A stretch of 64,000 bases of DNA from Holacanthus passer (lineage: Eukaryota > Chordata > Actinopteri > Pomacanthidae). Under the pieces are notes generated by a model. That model was given only the letters and a program-made list of their open reading frames with translations. It was not told the origin of the DNA and ran no database searches. Both the position numbers and the translations under genes were made by a program. Shown here in pieces: positions 39,763 through 51,261 of this stretch (its first letter is position 1; every line of letters begins with the position of its first letter). The stretch is from positions 5,073,501 through 5,137,500 of the forward strand of contig JAFREQ010000009.1 in the NCBI GenBank assembly GCA_025331565.1. The letters run 5' to 3'.

Positions 39763-40545
39763 CGGGTGTCTCAGTTAAAGCCACAAACCCTCAGCTCACC
39801 ACACTGAGCCTCACTGAAAAGGATCTATCACTTTATCAGGGGTTCAACCTTTCCACACACGCCACAGAAACCCCAAATAAACACCATGGCCCAGATGAAC
39901 TGTTACTGGTCAACAGTAAATATAGGGGTAAAAGTATAATATAGTAGAGTGGTAAAAGAAATAAAGCAAAAACATTCTAAAGCAAATGCATTTTGACTTT
40001 GAGTCTGTATTGCACAATATCTACAATATCACACAGAAAAGACACCTGTAACATAATGATCGTAAAGTCATCAAACCAAACTAGACGGAAGGGAAACACA
40101 CCAAATCTCTACTCAGGACTAAAACAAACTCAGGACTAAAAATAATGGAAGTGAACAGGAGGCACAAAGTGATGGTGAAGAGTTCAGCTACAAATTTGGA
40201 GGCTGTCATGTGATGTGGTTGAATGTCTTATAATAGCAGAAATACAGTACAGTTTTTGCGTGGTCGTCATTTCCTCATCCGAAGTCGAAAATGTCTCAAT
40301 GGCTGTTACGATAATACAGTGACACATTTTCCTTTGCAATAGAGAACAGTTAACCTTGTGGTGCAATTATTGCTAAAACGATGACACGGCACAAAACAGG
40401 AACATCACTGTCAGAACTTATTGACCTCTAGAAGTTGTGGGGTTAAAGTTGATCTTGTGTCATGTGGCAGCTGATTGTTTTGGATTTCATTACATTTATA
40501 TAATATCTGCTAAGTTTTCAGTGTATGAAAAGTTTGCATTGTCTA
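38476..40545. other. intergenic, no gene seen
   Basis: AT-rich DNA between the clathrin 5' side and the adaptor 3' end. Apart from the (CA)28 tract and scattered short open frames nothing is supported. Confidence 0.6.
39703..39758. repeat. (CA)28 microsatellite
   Basis: Perfect CA run in the intergenic region between the adaptor gene and the clathrin gene. Confidence 0.95.
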
Positions 40546-40701
40546 TTTAATTTATAGACAACTGAAAGAAAAGTACATCAGTTGTATAACTACACACAGT
40601 AGACCTACAGTATATTCACAACTGGGAAACTTTGCAACTGTGCAATTATCCTCTCATAACTTATATGAATGCAGCGTCAGAGAAGCTCTAGTAGTGTAGT
40701 T
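40546..40701 (-). other. blnk: adaptor 3' UTR with possible ATTAAA signal
   Basis: The stop codon is at 40704-40702. A minus-strand ATTAAA lies at 40551-40546; it would give a short 3' UTR of about 0.17 kb. No AATAAA was seen nearer, so a longer UTR is possible. Confidence 0.3.
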
Positions 40702-43700
40702 TTAACGGCGTGCAGGGTGGGTTAAATACGCCGTGTGCTTGGCTTGGCTCTTGCTGTCTATCAGAAGCAGCTGGTTATTCTTGTGGTGGGAAATCATCTC
40801 GTCGAGGGTGCTGAAAATCTGACACAGAGAGAGAGAGAGAGAGGTAATTAACTAAAAAGCCAACAATTCTTCCATCCTCCTCTCCTTGTCTTCTCCTTCA
40901 TGTCTCTCTCTCTCTACAGCCCTCTCTGAAACCTGTCCAATTCACCCTCACCTCCTCATTCTTCTTGCCCTCTTTTCCAAGGGCGTAGACTCGTGTCTCC
41001 TCCAGGAAGCGGATGGGAACGTTGTACACCTTCTGCTGGTAGAGCACAGCGAGGGTGTAGGGCTGTCGGCTGCTCTGGGCTGAACTGTGGCGGATGAGAA
41101 AGGCACCGTCCTACGACAAGGACAAATGGAGGAAAACAGGAAAATCTGAGCAAAACTGATATAAGGAATATGGGGGGGATTGGGAAGCTTTGACAGGAGA
41201 ATGAAAAGAGAACAAGGAAGTAAAAATAAAAGTGAGGGATGGATTAAGAATTGCAGGAATGTAAAAAGACTCCACTGAGTAAGAGCTGGAAATGGAAGCC
41301 CTGAAGGTGTCTGACTCAGGTTTGGCTTTTATGTGAGTTTCAGTAAAAACATGCACATACAGTCTGGGAAAATGTCCTTATTGTCTGTGCAACGCCCTTG
41401 CCTTAAGCCTTTCTGTTTCCTTGCTTGAAAATAAAAACTGATTGTAGCTGAAATGACTCTCCCATCATTAGCTGATTATTACACCATGAAATGAAACATG
41501 AAACTGTTTGGTTTACCTTGTTGACCCTCAGTAAGAGATCCTCAGCTGTCTTTCTGTTGCAGTCTCCAGCGAACCACTCTTTGTCCTGTGTGACATAAAT
41601 ATATCAGCAACAGTGAAGCAGTCCTCACTAACTTGTGTTACTTTCCACCCACATTGATACCCTACCTCGTTCCCAGTTTGTTTGGTTGCCCTCATACCAG
41701 CAGAGGAAGCTTAAAACAGATAGAAAACGTGTTAAGCGCGAGTTTGGAAAATCTGTATTTGGCAACAGCCAGATGGTTAAAAAGAAGAAAAGTATGATCC
41801 ATGTAATGTTTGAATTACATTAAATGAAGAATCTAAGCAGACCCCAAATGATCACAGTCATGCCTCTGGATTTAAAAACTCTCTTTTTAAAAAATGTAAG
41901 CTTACCCACTGGCTTAATGTCTGGCATAGGAGGATTTAGAGCGCTGGAATAAAGACAGGAAGATGAATGTTTTACATTGCATTAAATTCCAATGTATGCA
42001 TGCACTTGTAGATAGGACCGACTACAAAAACAAGCTGGAAATGAATGTAAATCCTTGCAGTTTTACTGTCTAACAAACCTCTCCACCCTCTCTGTATTCG
42101 TTACCTCTCACCTGGGTTTGGCTTCCTTTAGGTTTGCAGGCAGAGGGGGCTTAACACTGGGAGTTGGTGGAGGAAGCTGGGTAGGAAATGTGGCACGTCT
42201 TGCTTCAACTGAAGGAGCTATAGAGACAAGATACGTACTCTTCATTCTCATCAAAGTAGTTTCTTTTGAATCTGGTTTGTACTGATATTTGATCCATTTG
42301 TAACGAATAAAGAGGATGTGGTCTTTACCTGTTTTTACCTCACTCAGGGAAGTCAAGAGCGAATTCTGAAAGGGAGGAATTAAAAGTTACTGAACTCGGA
42401 AATACTGAGTAAAAATGAAAACGTCCGTTTTTAATTCAGCGTCTATCTTCACTGTCTTGCTTTAAATTAGAAGAGAGCTTTGCAAAAGGAAGTGATAAGA
42501 CTAAGCACCGGGATGAATAGACACACTCACAGACTGAGCTCTGGGAACCGGAGGCTTCATCCTGCAGACAGAGAGAATGTTCATTTTCATTGCCAGGAAT
42601 TTTGTTTATAATGCCACTACCATGTCTGCCACATTTGCATTTTGCTGCAAGAACACAGCAGCGTCATTGTCAAAGAGTACAAAGCTATGCAGATATATCG
42701 CAGGTTACTTCAGGTTAGTGCAGGTTGAAAGCTGCTTTGACCCAGGTTGAGGTGCACTTACATGGGAGAAGGTACAAGCGCCACCTTGGGAGATGGAGGC
42801 ATCCTCATCGGCCCACGAGGGGCAGGAGCACAAGCTGAGGAGAAGGAAACTGTTCTTCATAACACATATTGCACTTGTTAAAATTCAATAACCGTTGATG
42901 TCTGAACATCACAATTAACATCTCAGAGTTAGTTGTGTCATGCAACCTACCAGCTGTGGGCTCTAAATACAGATCATCATTATCGTCCTGAAAAGCAACA
43001 AGACACATATTGTCACATATTGATTAAGCATTCGGAGCATATTTATAAATACACATGATAAAGTGTGCCAAAGGTTGGGGCAGCATTCCTATGGAGGCCT
43101 TTTAATGAAGTGTTACAGTTCAGGCAGAGCACTGAAGTCACACACAAGTATCAGTTGACTGGCATGAGCTGTTTCATTGCACGTGTGCAGCATGACCATT
43201 ATAACTTGTCACTATCCCTCTGTCGATACAAGCCACTCATTTGCTGCCTCCTCCTGTGTAATAATCATTTGGTAATATTGGTTTAATGTTCATTTAGGTG
43301 TAACAGCGGCAGAATCCTTCCCACTGCTTTGATTCCTTGAGAGTTTCCTCATAGATCAGAGCCGTCCCGACAAATCCAACTGTATAACAATGTGCTATAA
43401 ATGGTCAATTCCTTGATGTATGTGCCTCCTGACTGAACTAATATTAAATTGTTTTAAGCCCCTTAGATCTACTTAAACCTACTGAGCCCTCTGACAGGCG
43501 ACACCATTCTCTAACCCTGGCATTGAGTCACCTAAATTAGTCTTTGAATCCTATCCCCAACCCAAGCAAAGAGCAAATACATGACTGTTTAACCAAGCTT
43601 TATATCTACAACCCAAATTCTAAAAAAGTTGGGTGTAAAATGTTGATGAAACAGACTTTGATAGTTTGCAAATAATTTAAAGCCAATATTTAATTGAAAG

Positions 43701-46700
43701 TAGTGAAACTATTGAAACTGAAAAATATAATTTGATGCCAGCAACACGTTTACAGTGTGTTTTTTGGAATTGGGGTTGTACATAGTATCTGTTCAAGCAA
43801 AGGTACATTACAAAGATTGACAAAGATTTATTATGAAACAACGGACAGCTAGGCAGACATGTAATAGGTGCCACGTCGCAGGTTAAACTTACCTGCTCTT
43901 CATTTGGATCCAGATACACATCTGAAAAGCAGAAAGAAAGTATCAGCAGTGATTTCAGTTGTTGTGGTATCATACAGGCATCTGGGTGGTAGTGAACAAC
44001 CCCCATAAAAGCTTTTAAATGAGAAAGAGTTAACAGTGCTTATAGTCAAACACAGGTAACCGATAATATGTCACCCATTCAGTCACTCAGTAACTTTTAT
44101 TACCCATAATATTACATAACGTACCGTATTATTAATATCATCCATGTCATTAATAAATTAATTTCATGGAGATGTTTAATGCAATGTAAAGACAACAAGA
44201 GCACATGATAAAGAGCTGACCGAACACAACAACACTGCATGTTGTGATAAGCAGCAGGACTACTGATAAATCATTTTTACTGTGTAGTGTAATGTGTGGT
44301 ATATTGGTGGGGTGGCTGAGCACTAGGTTTTTTCAATGGATTGTATGTTGTCTTTTAATGATGTTGTAAGCTTTTTTCTTTAACAGGCATTTATACATAT
44401 TTTTTAAACTTTCCAGTTTTGTAAAAAAATATCCTCTTAGCTACATTTAATGAGATTAACTGGAAAGGTATTCAAAAATGTGTAATAGAGAGATGTGTCC
44501 AAGCAGCGAAACAGTGGGAATATTCAAGGAGAAAATCCTGCATGTTGCATATCATCTCCTCTCTCCTCTGTCGCTCTCTCTCCAGCTGTCAGTAAAAAAA
44601 AAACCCATAAATGCCCACAATACTACTAATCACTTTGTTAATGAGGCACTCAAGGTGCAGCTCAGTGGCCTCTACACCAGGTGGCAGTCTCTTCTTTATT
44701 TCAGTCATAGCTGCAAATATTTACTCTAGTATATGTGTTTTCCATATCACCTCATGCAGACATTTGCCTTCCCCTCGGTCAATAGTGATTTTCAGGCTGG
44801 TGAATTATTTCTACCAAAGGCTTATTTATGTTGGTAGATGTAATTACTGTACCTTCCTCAGTGCTGGGCGCAGGGGCAGGAGCAGGGCGGACTGGTGGAG
44901 GAGGCATCATCTTCTTTCTCCCAGGCTTCTCATTTCTGTCAATCTCAGGAGCTGGGAGGGAGGAGGATGTTAAAGAGAAAGTGTTAAAGAGATTAAGAGA
45001 GGTGGCTTACACAATGATGAATGAATACAGATGGATGACTCACGTTTCTTGGTGTTGGAATCGTAGTAGAACTCCTCAGGACGTTGTGGAGGCATCTGGA
45101 TGAGAGAGGTTATGACGTTTAATTAAAACAGATCTCAGAACAAAAATGGTTGTTTAAATGGTTGCTGTTGTTACCAAGACTCTGCCTGTTCTGGGTGGAG
45201 GAGCAGCCTGTCTCTGTGGGACAGCAGGGTTGGACGTCCTCTCTGCACAAAGTGGTGTCACATTTTAGGGAAAAGGCTTGTTGTATATTGTTAGGGGCAT
45301 CTATGCTGAACAGGGCTTTAAAGAGTTTGTGCCCTAACCCTATGTGCAGTAATGACTCGGTGCAGTGTTCTCACCCAGATAAACGTTCTCCTCCACTTGT
45401 CTCTGTGGGACTTGCACAGCCGGACGTTCACATGGAGGAGCCTCATACATGTCACCTTCGTCATCATCCTCCTATTAGAATTAGCATTTTCACAAAATGA
45501 AACTATAGCTAACAAGACTGGAGGCCTTATATCTGCATTTTTATATCTGCAGTAGACAGTGTAAAACTATGCAGGAAATCTGGTGGAGTTTCATATGAGC
45601 AACATAGCGAGTGAAGGGCCGGTTATTAATTATTATGATTCAGTTAGATAAATAAAATGAAAGAAGGACGAAAATAAAACTTCATATCATAGCGAGCTGC
45701 ATCAAGATATGAAATCAACCAACAGAGCTTAATGGAAATGTGGTGCCATAAGAATGAGACAAAGATGTGTAAAAATGTGGCAGCTGTAATAATATGTGAA
45801 TTAAACTAGTCATAGCACAAACTCAGGGACTTGTTCTTTTTCTACTCACAAACTCATCCTGTGGCCATCCTCCATTGTCATCTGAAACAGACAGATTGAA
45901 AAAAAAAAAAAGAATCATTGATAAATAATGAGGCTTGTAATCCAGTGAAGGAAAAAAGACATGAGGGATCATAAGATTTTTCCCTTCATTCAAAGGTGGG
46001 GTTAAATCTCACCTGCCCTTCTGGGTGGAGCTGGAGGTCCACTGTGTCTGGCAGAGAGAGGAGAGATAAGAGAGATAAGCATTATACATTAACATCAAAA
46101 CTAATGAGGTTTTGCTATCGGCCACAATACTTACAGGTTCTTTAGTTTTCCAAAGAAGCTCTGAAAAACACAGACACCTCAGATCAGCACTCAGAGATTT
46201 AACATCCACTGAACAAACGTAACAGCATTCCTGCCTAGTAATCATTTACTTCTAGTTAGCTATCGCCTTCATTGTCACACCTGAGTCAGCGGTTGCTTTT
46301 TGGGGAAGGTCACCATGATGGATGATAGAGCTTTATTTAGTACACAAATACATTTACTCAAATACAGTACTGGAGTTTCTACTCCACTGACAATTCAGGG
46401 GCAAGTATTGTTCTTCCTCTTAGCAGATTCATTCATTCATCAGACTAGCTGTGTATAAAGCAATTAAAAGTAGCTATACTTTCATCAGCTGCAACACTAA
46501 AGTGATGAACATTCATGCATCAATAATTGTAATCCAATAATATACATTATTCTGCATAATGGGTACTTTTACTCTTGATACTTTGAGTGTGATTTGAATG
46601 CATGACTTTTACTCGTAACAGAGTATTTCTACACTGTGGTATTACTATATTACGCAAAACTACTTCTTCCACCACTGATTATTTGTTCACATTTGTTCTC

Positions 46701-48581
46701 ACTGTAACTTCATACATCAAAGTTATCAGTCAAAGCAAAGAAAAGTCCATCTGCAGGGATGTGACTGAGGTTGGCAGGAGGAGGCGGAGATAAACACCCA
46801 CATCAAGCAAAAATCAGGAAGTGGAGCGACAGTATCTGTTTTCCCACAGTGCCAGGCGGCCTTAGAGGAAGTGTAGATGTAAAGTAAATTATAAAAGACG
46901 AACAGGGAGACAGGGAAGGACTGTAGAGTTTCTGTCTCTCACACATCAATACACAAAATGTCAGAAATCAGTTGCTTTTATCAACTCGCAGTCAATAAAT
47001 TAGGAGCAGGTGATAAAAATGGACAAAGAGAATTTAAGAGAAGAGAATATGTCCTTTTCCTCACACCAAAAATCATCAGCGTTTTACGGTCGTGTCAAGT
47101 TACAGCGACAATGTTCTGCTTTGTGTCAACCACAGTGTTGAGCTGCTACCTGCTGTAACTTCTCTGTGAATGGAAAGTTTTCAGACCAGCTGGAAAGTCT
47201 CAGTGAAAAGTGTTGTCAGTGGAGCCGGAGGCCAACAGGAGGAAAAAGGAAAAAGTCATGAGCGTGACGTGAAATCTGATACAAATCAACACAAGACTCA
47301 CTGAGCATCATTCAAATGTTTCACTGTTCAGACAATAGAAATAGCGTATCTGTGTTGACATGAGTACTGACATTAGATATTACTAAAAAACAAACAGCTA
47401 CTGTACAGTCATTTTGAATGTTTAGCAGCAGAATGTGAGCAGCAGAAAAGGGTCACAAGAGACCTTTGAGATGTTTTCCTAAGATTATGTATCACCAAAA
47501 CTGTGAATCTGAGAATACTTCTGTAGTTAGATATCACTTACACACAACAATATCCATGTGTGTGGTAGATTTAATGTTACTAATGAGCACCAAGTTGTGC
47601 TCAAACATCTTACTGTCAAATACAATACAAATGTTTCTGTGACTCACTGGAATCTCAACAAGGACACCTGGGAGATTTGGGAACATTAAACCTGCAGAAA
47701 AAGTTCACCAGCAACATTAAAAGACAAGCTGCTGTTAGAATCAGACACAGAGTCTCAGACATTCTTCTTTGTTATCAGATAAGTAAAGTTTTCCCAACAT
47801 GAAACATTGTAGACTTAGCTACCTGATCACTGAATGAACACCTTCCAAACTACTGCATGGTCATGTTTAATGATGTCTGAAAGCATTATGGGAAAGTGAT
47901 AGCAATGCCATTGGGTAGAAAAGCAATTGTATTTTGAAGAGTATAGTTTGAATCCCACTACAAGGTAAATATAAAGCTTGACATGATATATACAAGTATG
48001 CAGAAGCGACAATGCTTCGTTTACCTGAAATAATGTACGTATGTGTGTTTTTTAGATCTCCCAACTTATTTGAATTTTTAACCTTCCAATACAAAATTAG
48101 AGAGTACTAAATTTCAAAATGTTCACATCAAAAATAACACCTGCATCAATTGTGATTCAATTATGTAATCAAAATAAAGAAACTTTATTATTTTATGGAG
48201 GACAAACAAAAAAGAAAGTTTAAACAAATAGTTTGACCTTTCAGAGAACTTTATTCTACAGTAAAGCACAGTACTGATGCCTGTAGGTGGACGGTATTTA
48301 CTTTCAGGTTATCTGCAAACACTAGATGTGTGGGCTCTTTTCACTGTTTGCCATCACACTCCCACACAATCACAACTTTAACAGTGCAGCTGCCATCATA
48401 TCTTTGGCCCATTCAGAACTCCAAAAGAAAAAGAGCTGAAATAAAAGCAACAACACTGTAACACAACTCACTAAAACTCTTCCATCGACAACACCTGCTC
48501 ACTTCCTTCTTTCTCCACCCAAAGTAACAGAATGTAAAACCAAAAAATGAGCAAAATAAAACAGTACTTTACCATTGTCAT
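40702..48581 (-). CDS. blnk: B-cell linker (BLNK/SLP-65)-like SH2 adaptor, 19 coding exons, 385 aa
   Basis: Exons, last to first: 40702-40818, 40952-41110, 41517-41585, 41666-41709, 41906-41943, 42112-42217, 42329-42365, 42531-42561, 42762-42834, 42951-42987, 43893-43921, 44853-44951, 45044-45095, 45175-45242, 45375-45471, 45850-45881, 46013-46047, 46135-46160, 48573-48581. All phases agree (1,158 nt). The N-terminus reads MTM|SFFGKLKN then PPAPPRR; the middle is proline-rich with tyrosine motifs DMYEAP, NVYLER, DVYLDP and DLYLEP; residues 272-375 form one SH2 domain with FLIR (Arg301), KVYNVPIRF and YALG. The family scaffolds SYK/BTK/PLC-gamma/VAV after immune-receptor signalling. The SH2 (QPYTL.V..., VYNVPIRF.E....YALG) fits BLNK better than LCP2 or CLNK; an SH2D6-type paralog is the main alternative. 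DNGGW after the proline motif recalls SLP-76. The 9-nt first exon is the weakest call. Several exons under 40 nt are too short to predict easily. Confidence 0.8.
43607..43780. mobile_element. 174-bp MITE with TA target duplication (Tc1/mariner-like)
   Basis: Terminal inverted repeats of about 19 bp (left CAACCCaAATTCtAAAAAA; right is the inverse of CAACCCCAATTCCAAAAAA) are flanked by TA on both sides. The interior includes 'tgatgccagcaacacg', as in a very common teleost MITE. It lies in an intron of the adaptor gene. Confidence 0.65.
46281..46316 (-). other. blnk: possible alternative first exon of the adaptor (MVTFPKKQPLTQ)
   Basis: An ATG-led 12-codon frame ends at CAG|GTGTGA and would splice in phase 0 to the exon starting SFFGKLKN. 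It has no convincing acceptor upstream, so if real it would be a first exon with its own start site, close to a dispersed repeat. The alternative MTM start at 48581 is preferred. Confidence 0.25.
46340..46677. mobile_element. teleost dispersed repeat ('...cttcttccaccactg' family)
   Basis: A longer copy of the repeat at 26140-26275, with 'acatttactcaaatacagtact', 'ctactccact', 'tttgaatgcatgacttttactcgtaacagagta' and a terminal 'cttcttccaccactga'. It lies in adaptor intron 1. Confidence 0.55.
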
Positions 48582-50074
48582 GATTCGGGGTCGAGTCTCA
48601 AGTCATGAGGAAATGTTTGTTTCGATTCCTGGATGCAAATGGTTCTGAAGATTGAGAGATACAGAGAGAAAGTGAAGAGCAGCTCTAACTGATCTCATTT
48701 GCATTTCCTACCTGTGTCAGACAGACGGCCTCACCTGCTGCTGGATGGCCTGCCTCCAACTGAGCCGCAGCCACTGCATGGCTCATGCACAGCTCTACAT
48801 TTCCCTACTGCAAGCTACTAATGGTCATTTAAACAAATGAATTAAACAGAACTTGTACAGTACAATCTCCAGTTTATGAGCTACATCAAGCTACACTTCA
48901 AACTACATCCTCCAAAATGATCTTATAGCTGAATCAGCACCTCTCTAAAACAGTTTCAGCTAAAACTAAACATTCTAAACTTTATGAAGGAGGATTTACT
49001 GCAGTACTCTTGTATATGAGTGCATTAGTTTTAGCCAGTTCTATCTCATAAACAGGCAATTGAGTGCAGGTTTTAATATGACCCTAGTATGTTTTCTCTT
49101 TGACAATAAGTCATTCTAAGATATTGTTTGCTTTTCGGGGAAATGATTTAGTGTCTGGTTAAACACTGGGTCATTAGATTTCATTTCATTCAGTTTTACA
49201 TGGGAATTTAAGCTTGTGATTAAAGGTGCCTGATGGTTACTCCTCAACTCTACAATGCAGTCTGGTTCAGTACAAAGCCTGTTTGCTCATACAGTATAAC
49301 CAGAAATTATATATTATTTCATTTGAATCTGAGTTATGCTGTTGGTTCTTTTGACAGTTCCTTATAGTTTTATTATGGCATGAAGTTTCCTGTTGTTTTT
49401 ATTAATTGTTTTATTCTTATGGACATTTATTGCCTATGTTTTTTTAAACACATGTTAATTAGGATTAAGGTTAATTAGGATGGGAGCAATGTAATTTCCA
49501 TGTTTTATTGATGAATAAATTGAAGCTTGAACTTGAATCTTAAATACTGTTCTTTCAAAACAGTAAAAAAACAGTTTCTTAACTGATAATATTTAATGCT
49601 GTAATTTTGACTACTGCAGATCAGGTAAAGGCTTGAATATAAATTTAAAGTCGCTGTGATCTAGGAAACATATTTGGATCAGACACACAAGTCCTTATCT
49701 GGAAATGGGATTGAATGACGTCATCTGACAGTGAGAAAGCTGAAATCTATGGAGGCCCACGTTAGATATTAAAAACACGCACACTCGCCTAAGAGATTAT
49801 TTTCTGATTCAGTGATGTTGCAGCAACGGTTCATAAATGTCAACTGAAAAATTAATTTAGCTGATATCAAGGAACTTAAATTCCAACACGCTGATGTGAT
49901 TTCTAGCTCAGAGTTTCGTCAGTCATGACCCAGGAATGTGTTTGAGGAAAATTAATTTAATTCAGAGGCCGATAAACTGAACATTGTTATTTTAACCTTA
50001 GTGATCCTTAAGCTGTCATGGTGTAATTGTGATTTAGTGAAGACGATAAAATTCCACAACAAGGTCAAAAAGCA
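48582..50074. other. adaptor 5' side and intergenic gap to plat
   Basis: The first roughly 80 bases (48582-48660) are the likely 5' UTR of the adaptor. The remainder is AT-rich with no gene. A tail-like 'gatgaataaattgaagcttgaactt' near 49508 looks like a retroelement end. The two genes are thus only about 1.4 kb apart. Confidence 0.5.
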
Positions 50075-51261
50075 TGAAGCATTAAAAAAAAGATTTATTC
50101 CAAATGTTATTTATTGACAAAGGAGTATGTTGCTAGATGTGGTTATAATGACAGTGACAATAAATTATTAAACTGCAATAAGACATAATAAAACAATATC
50201 AAATACACATAAATATTAACTTAGTACAAAACATTGAAAACCCAGAATACAGATCACAGAACAAAGTGAGCTGGTTAAGGAGATGAGCTTTGCAGTCAAT
50301 AAGCAGTTTAATGTCGAACAGAGAAGAACAGCCCCAATCATTTCGATATAAAATCAATATTCAGACACTGTATATGCTATATACATGCTGGGCTCAACCC
50401 AGGTGTCTGGTGGAGAAGTGCTTTGGGTGTGTGGTAAAAAAAATAGTGGAGAAAAGTGAGATTTTGTGCTTCCTCTATAGTGAAGCTTAGGGAACAGGAC
50501 ACAGGTTTGTTGAATGGAGTGAGTATCCCAAGAGTTTTCTGTTCCACCTGTCCAAATCTAATCCCATCTAAAAGGCGTCATGGTGCTAAAATTGCAATAA
50601 ACAAGCAGAATCTGAACCAGCAGATAGGTTTTGTGTTTTGGATGAAGGTTTGGAAACCCCCTAGCCCCAACGTAAGCAAATGCCGAACATGATGCATTAA
50701 GCCAATACAACCTCACATCTCGAAGTCTGTGACACAATCTTTGCCCAAATCCTTAAAAAAATGTCTACATTCCTATGTGACAGTTCTTTGGGAATAAAAG
50801 TGCTACTGACCTGAAGTCCACCACTGTGACTTCTTCTATAAAACCAGCATAAAGCCAGCAGGAAAGAGCAGAAGAACAGATTGATATTTCCTATTTTTTT
50901 CTCCAGTTGGGTGGATGCAACACTGAGAAAACACATAAAAACTCTGTACGCATGAAAACAGAAAAAATCTTATGGAGATCAAGACGACCAAAGATGAGGA
51001 AAAAGAGTTGTATTTCTGTCCATATATACTGTCAACACAGTAAGGAGGAGCAAACTTGAGACTGTGGAGCTACAATGAGCCTGAAAACTCATAATTAATG
51101 TCCCCTTTGTGTCTCTGCAGGAGTCGTCCTGTTGGTTTAAAACCTCCATCAGTTTGTTCAACAGATAAACAAGCTCTGAACAGATCAGAGTCATGTGGAT
51201 CTACCCACTGTCTTTATGGGTATGGTCGTTCAACAACATCTTGTTTGCAGTCTCTCTTGCT
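50075..51261 (-). other. plat: plat 3' UTR
   Basis: From the stop codon to two minus-strand AATAAA signals (50115-50110 and 50099-50094). The length, about 1.17 kb, is inferred from those signals. No coding frame is supported here. Confidence 0.5.
50094..50115 (-). terminator. plat: tandem poly(A) signals of plat
   Basis: Two AATAAA hexamers 10 bases apart in the sense direction, with an A-rich run just beyond (about 50082-50090). Cleavage would be near 50075. Confidence 0.5.
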
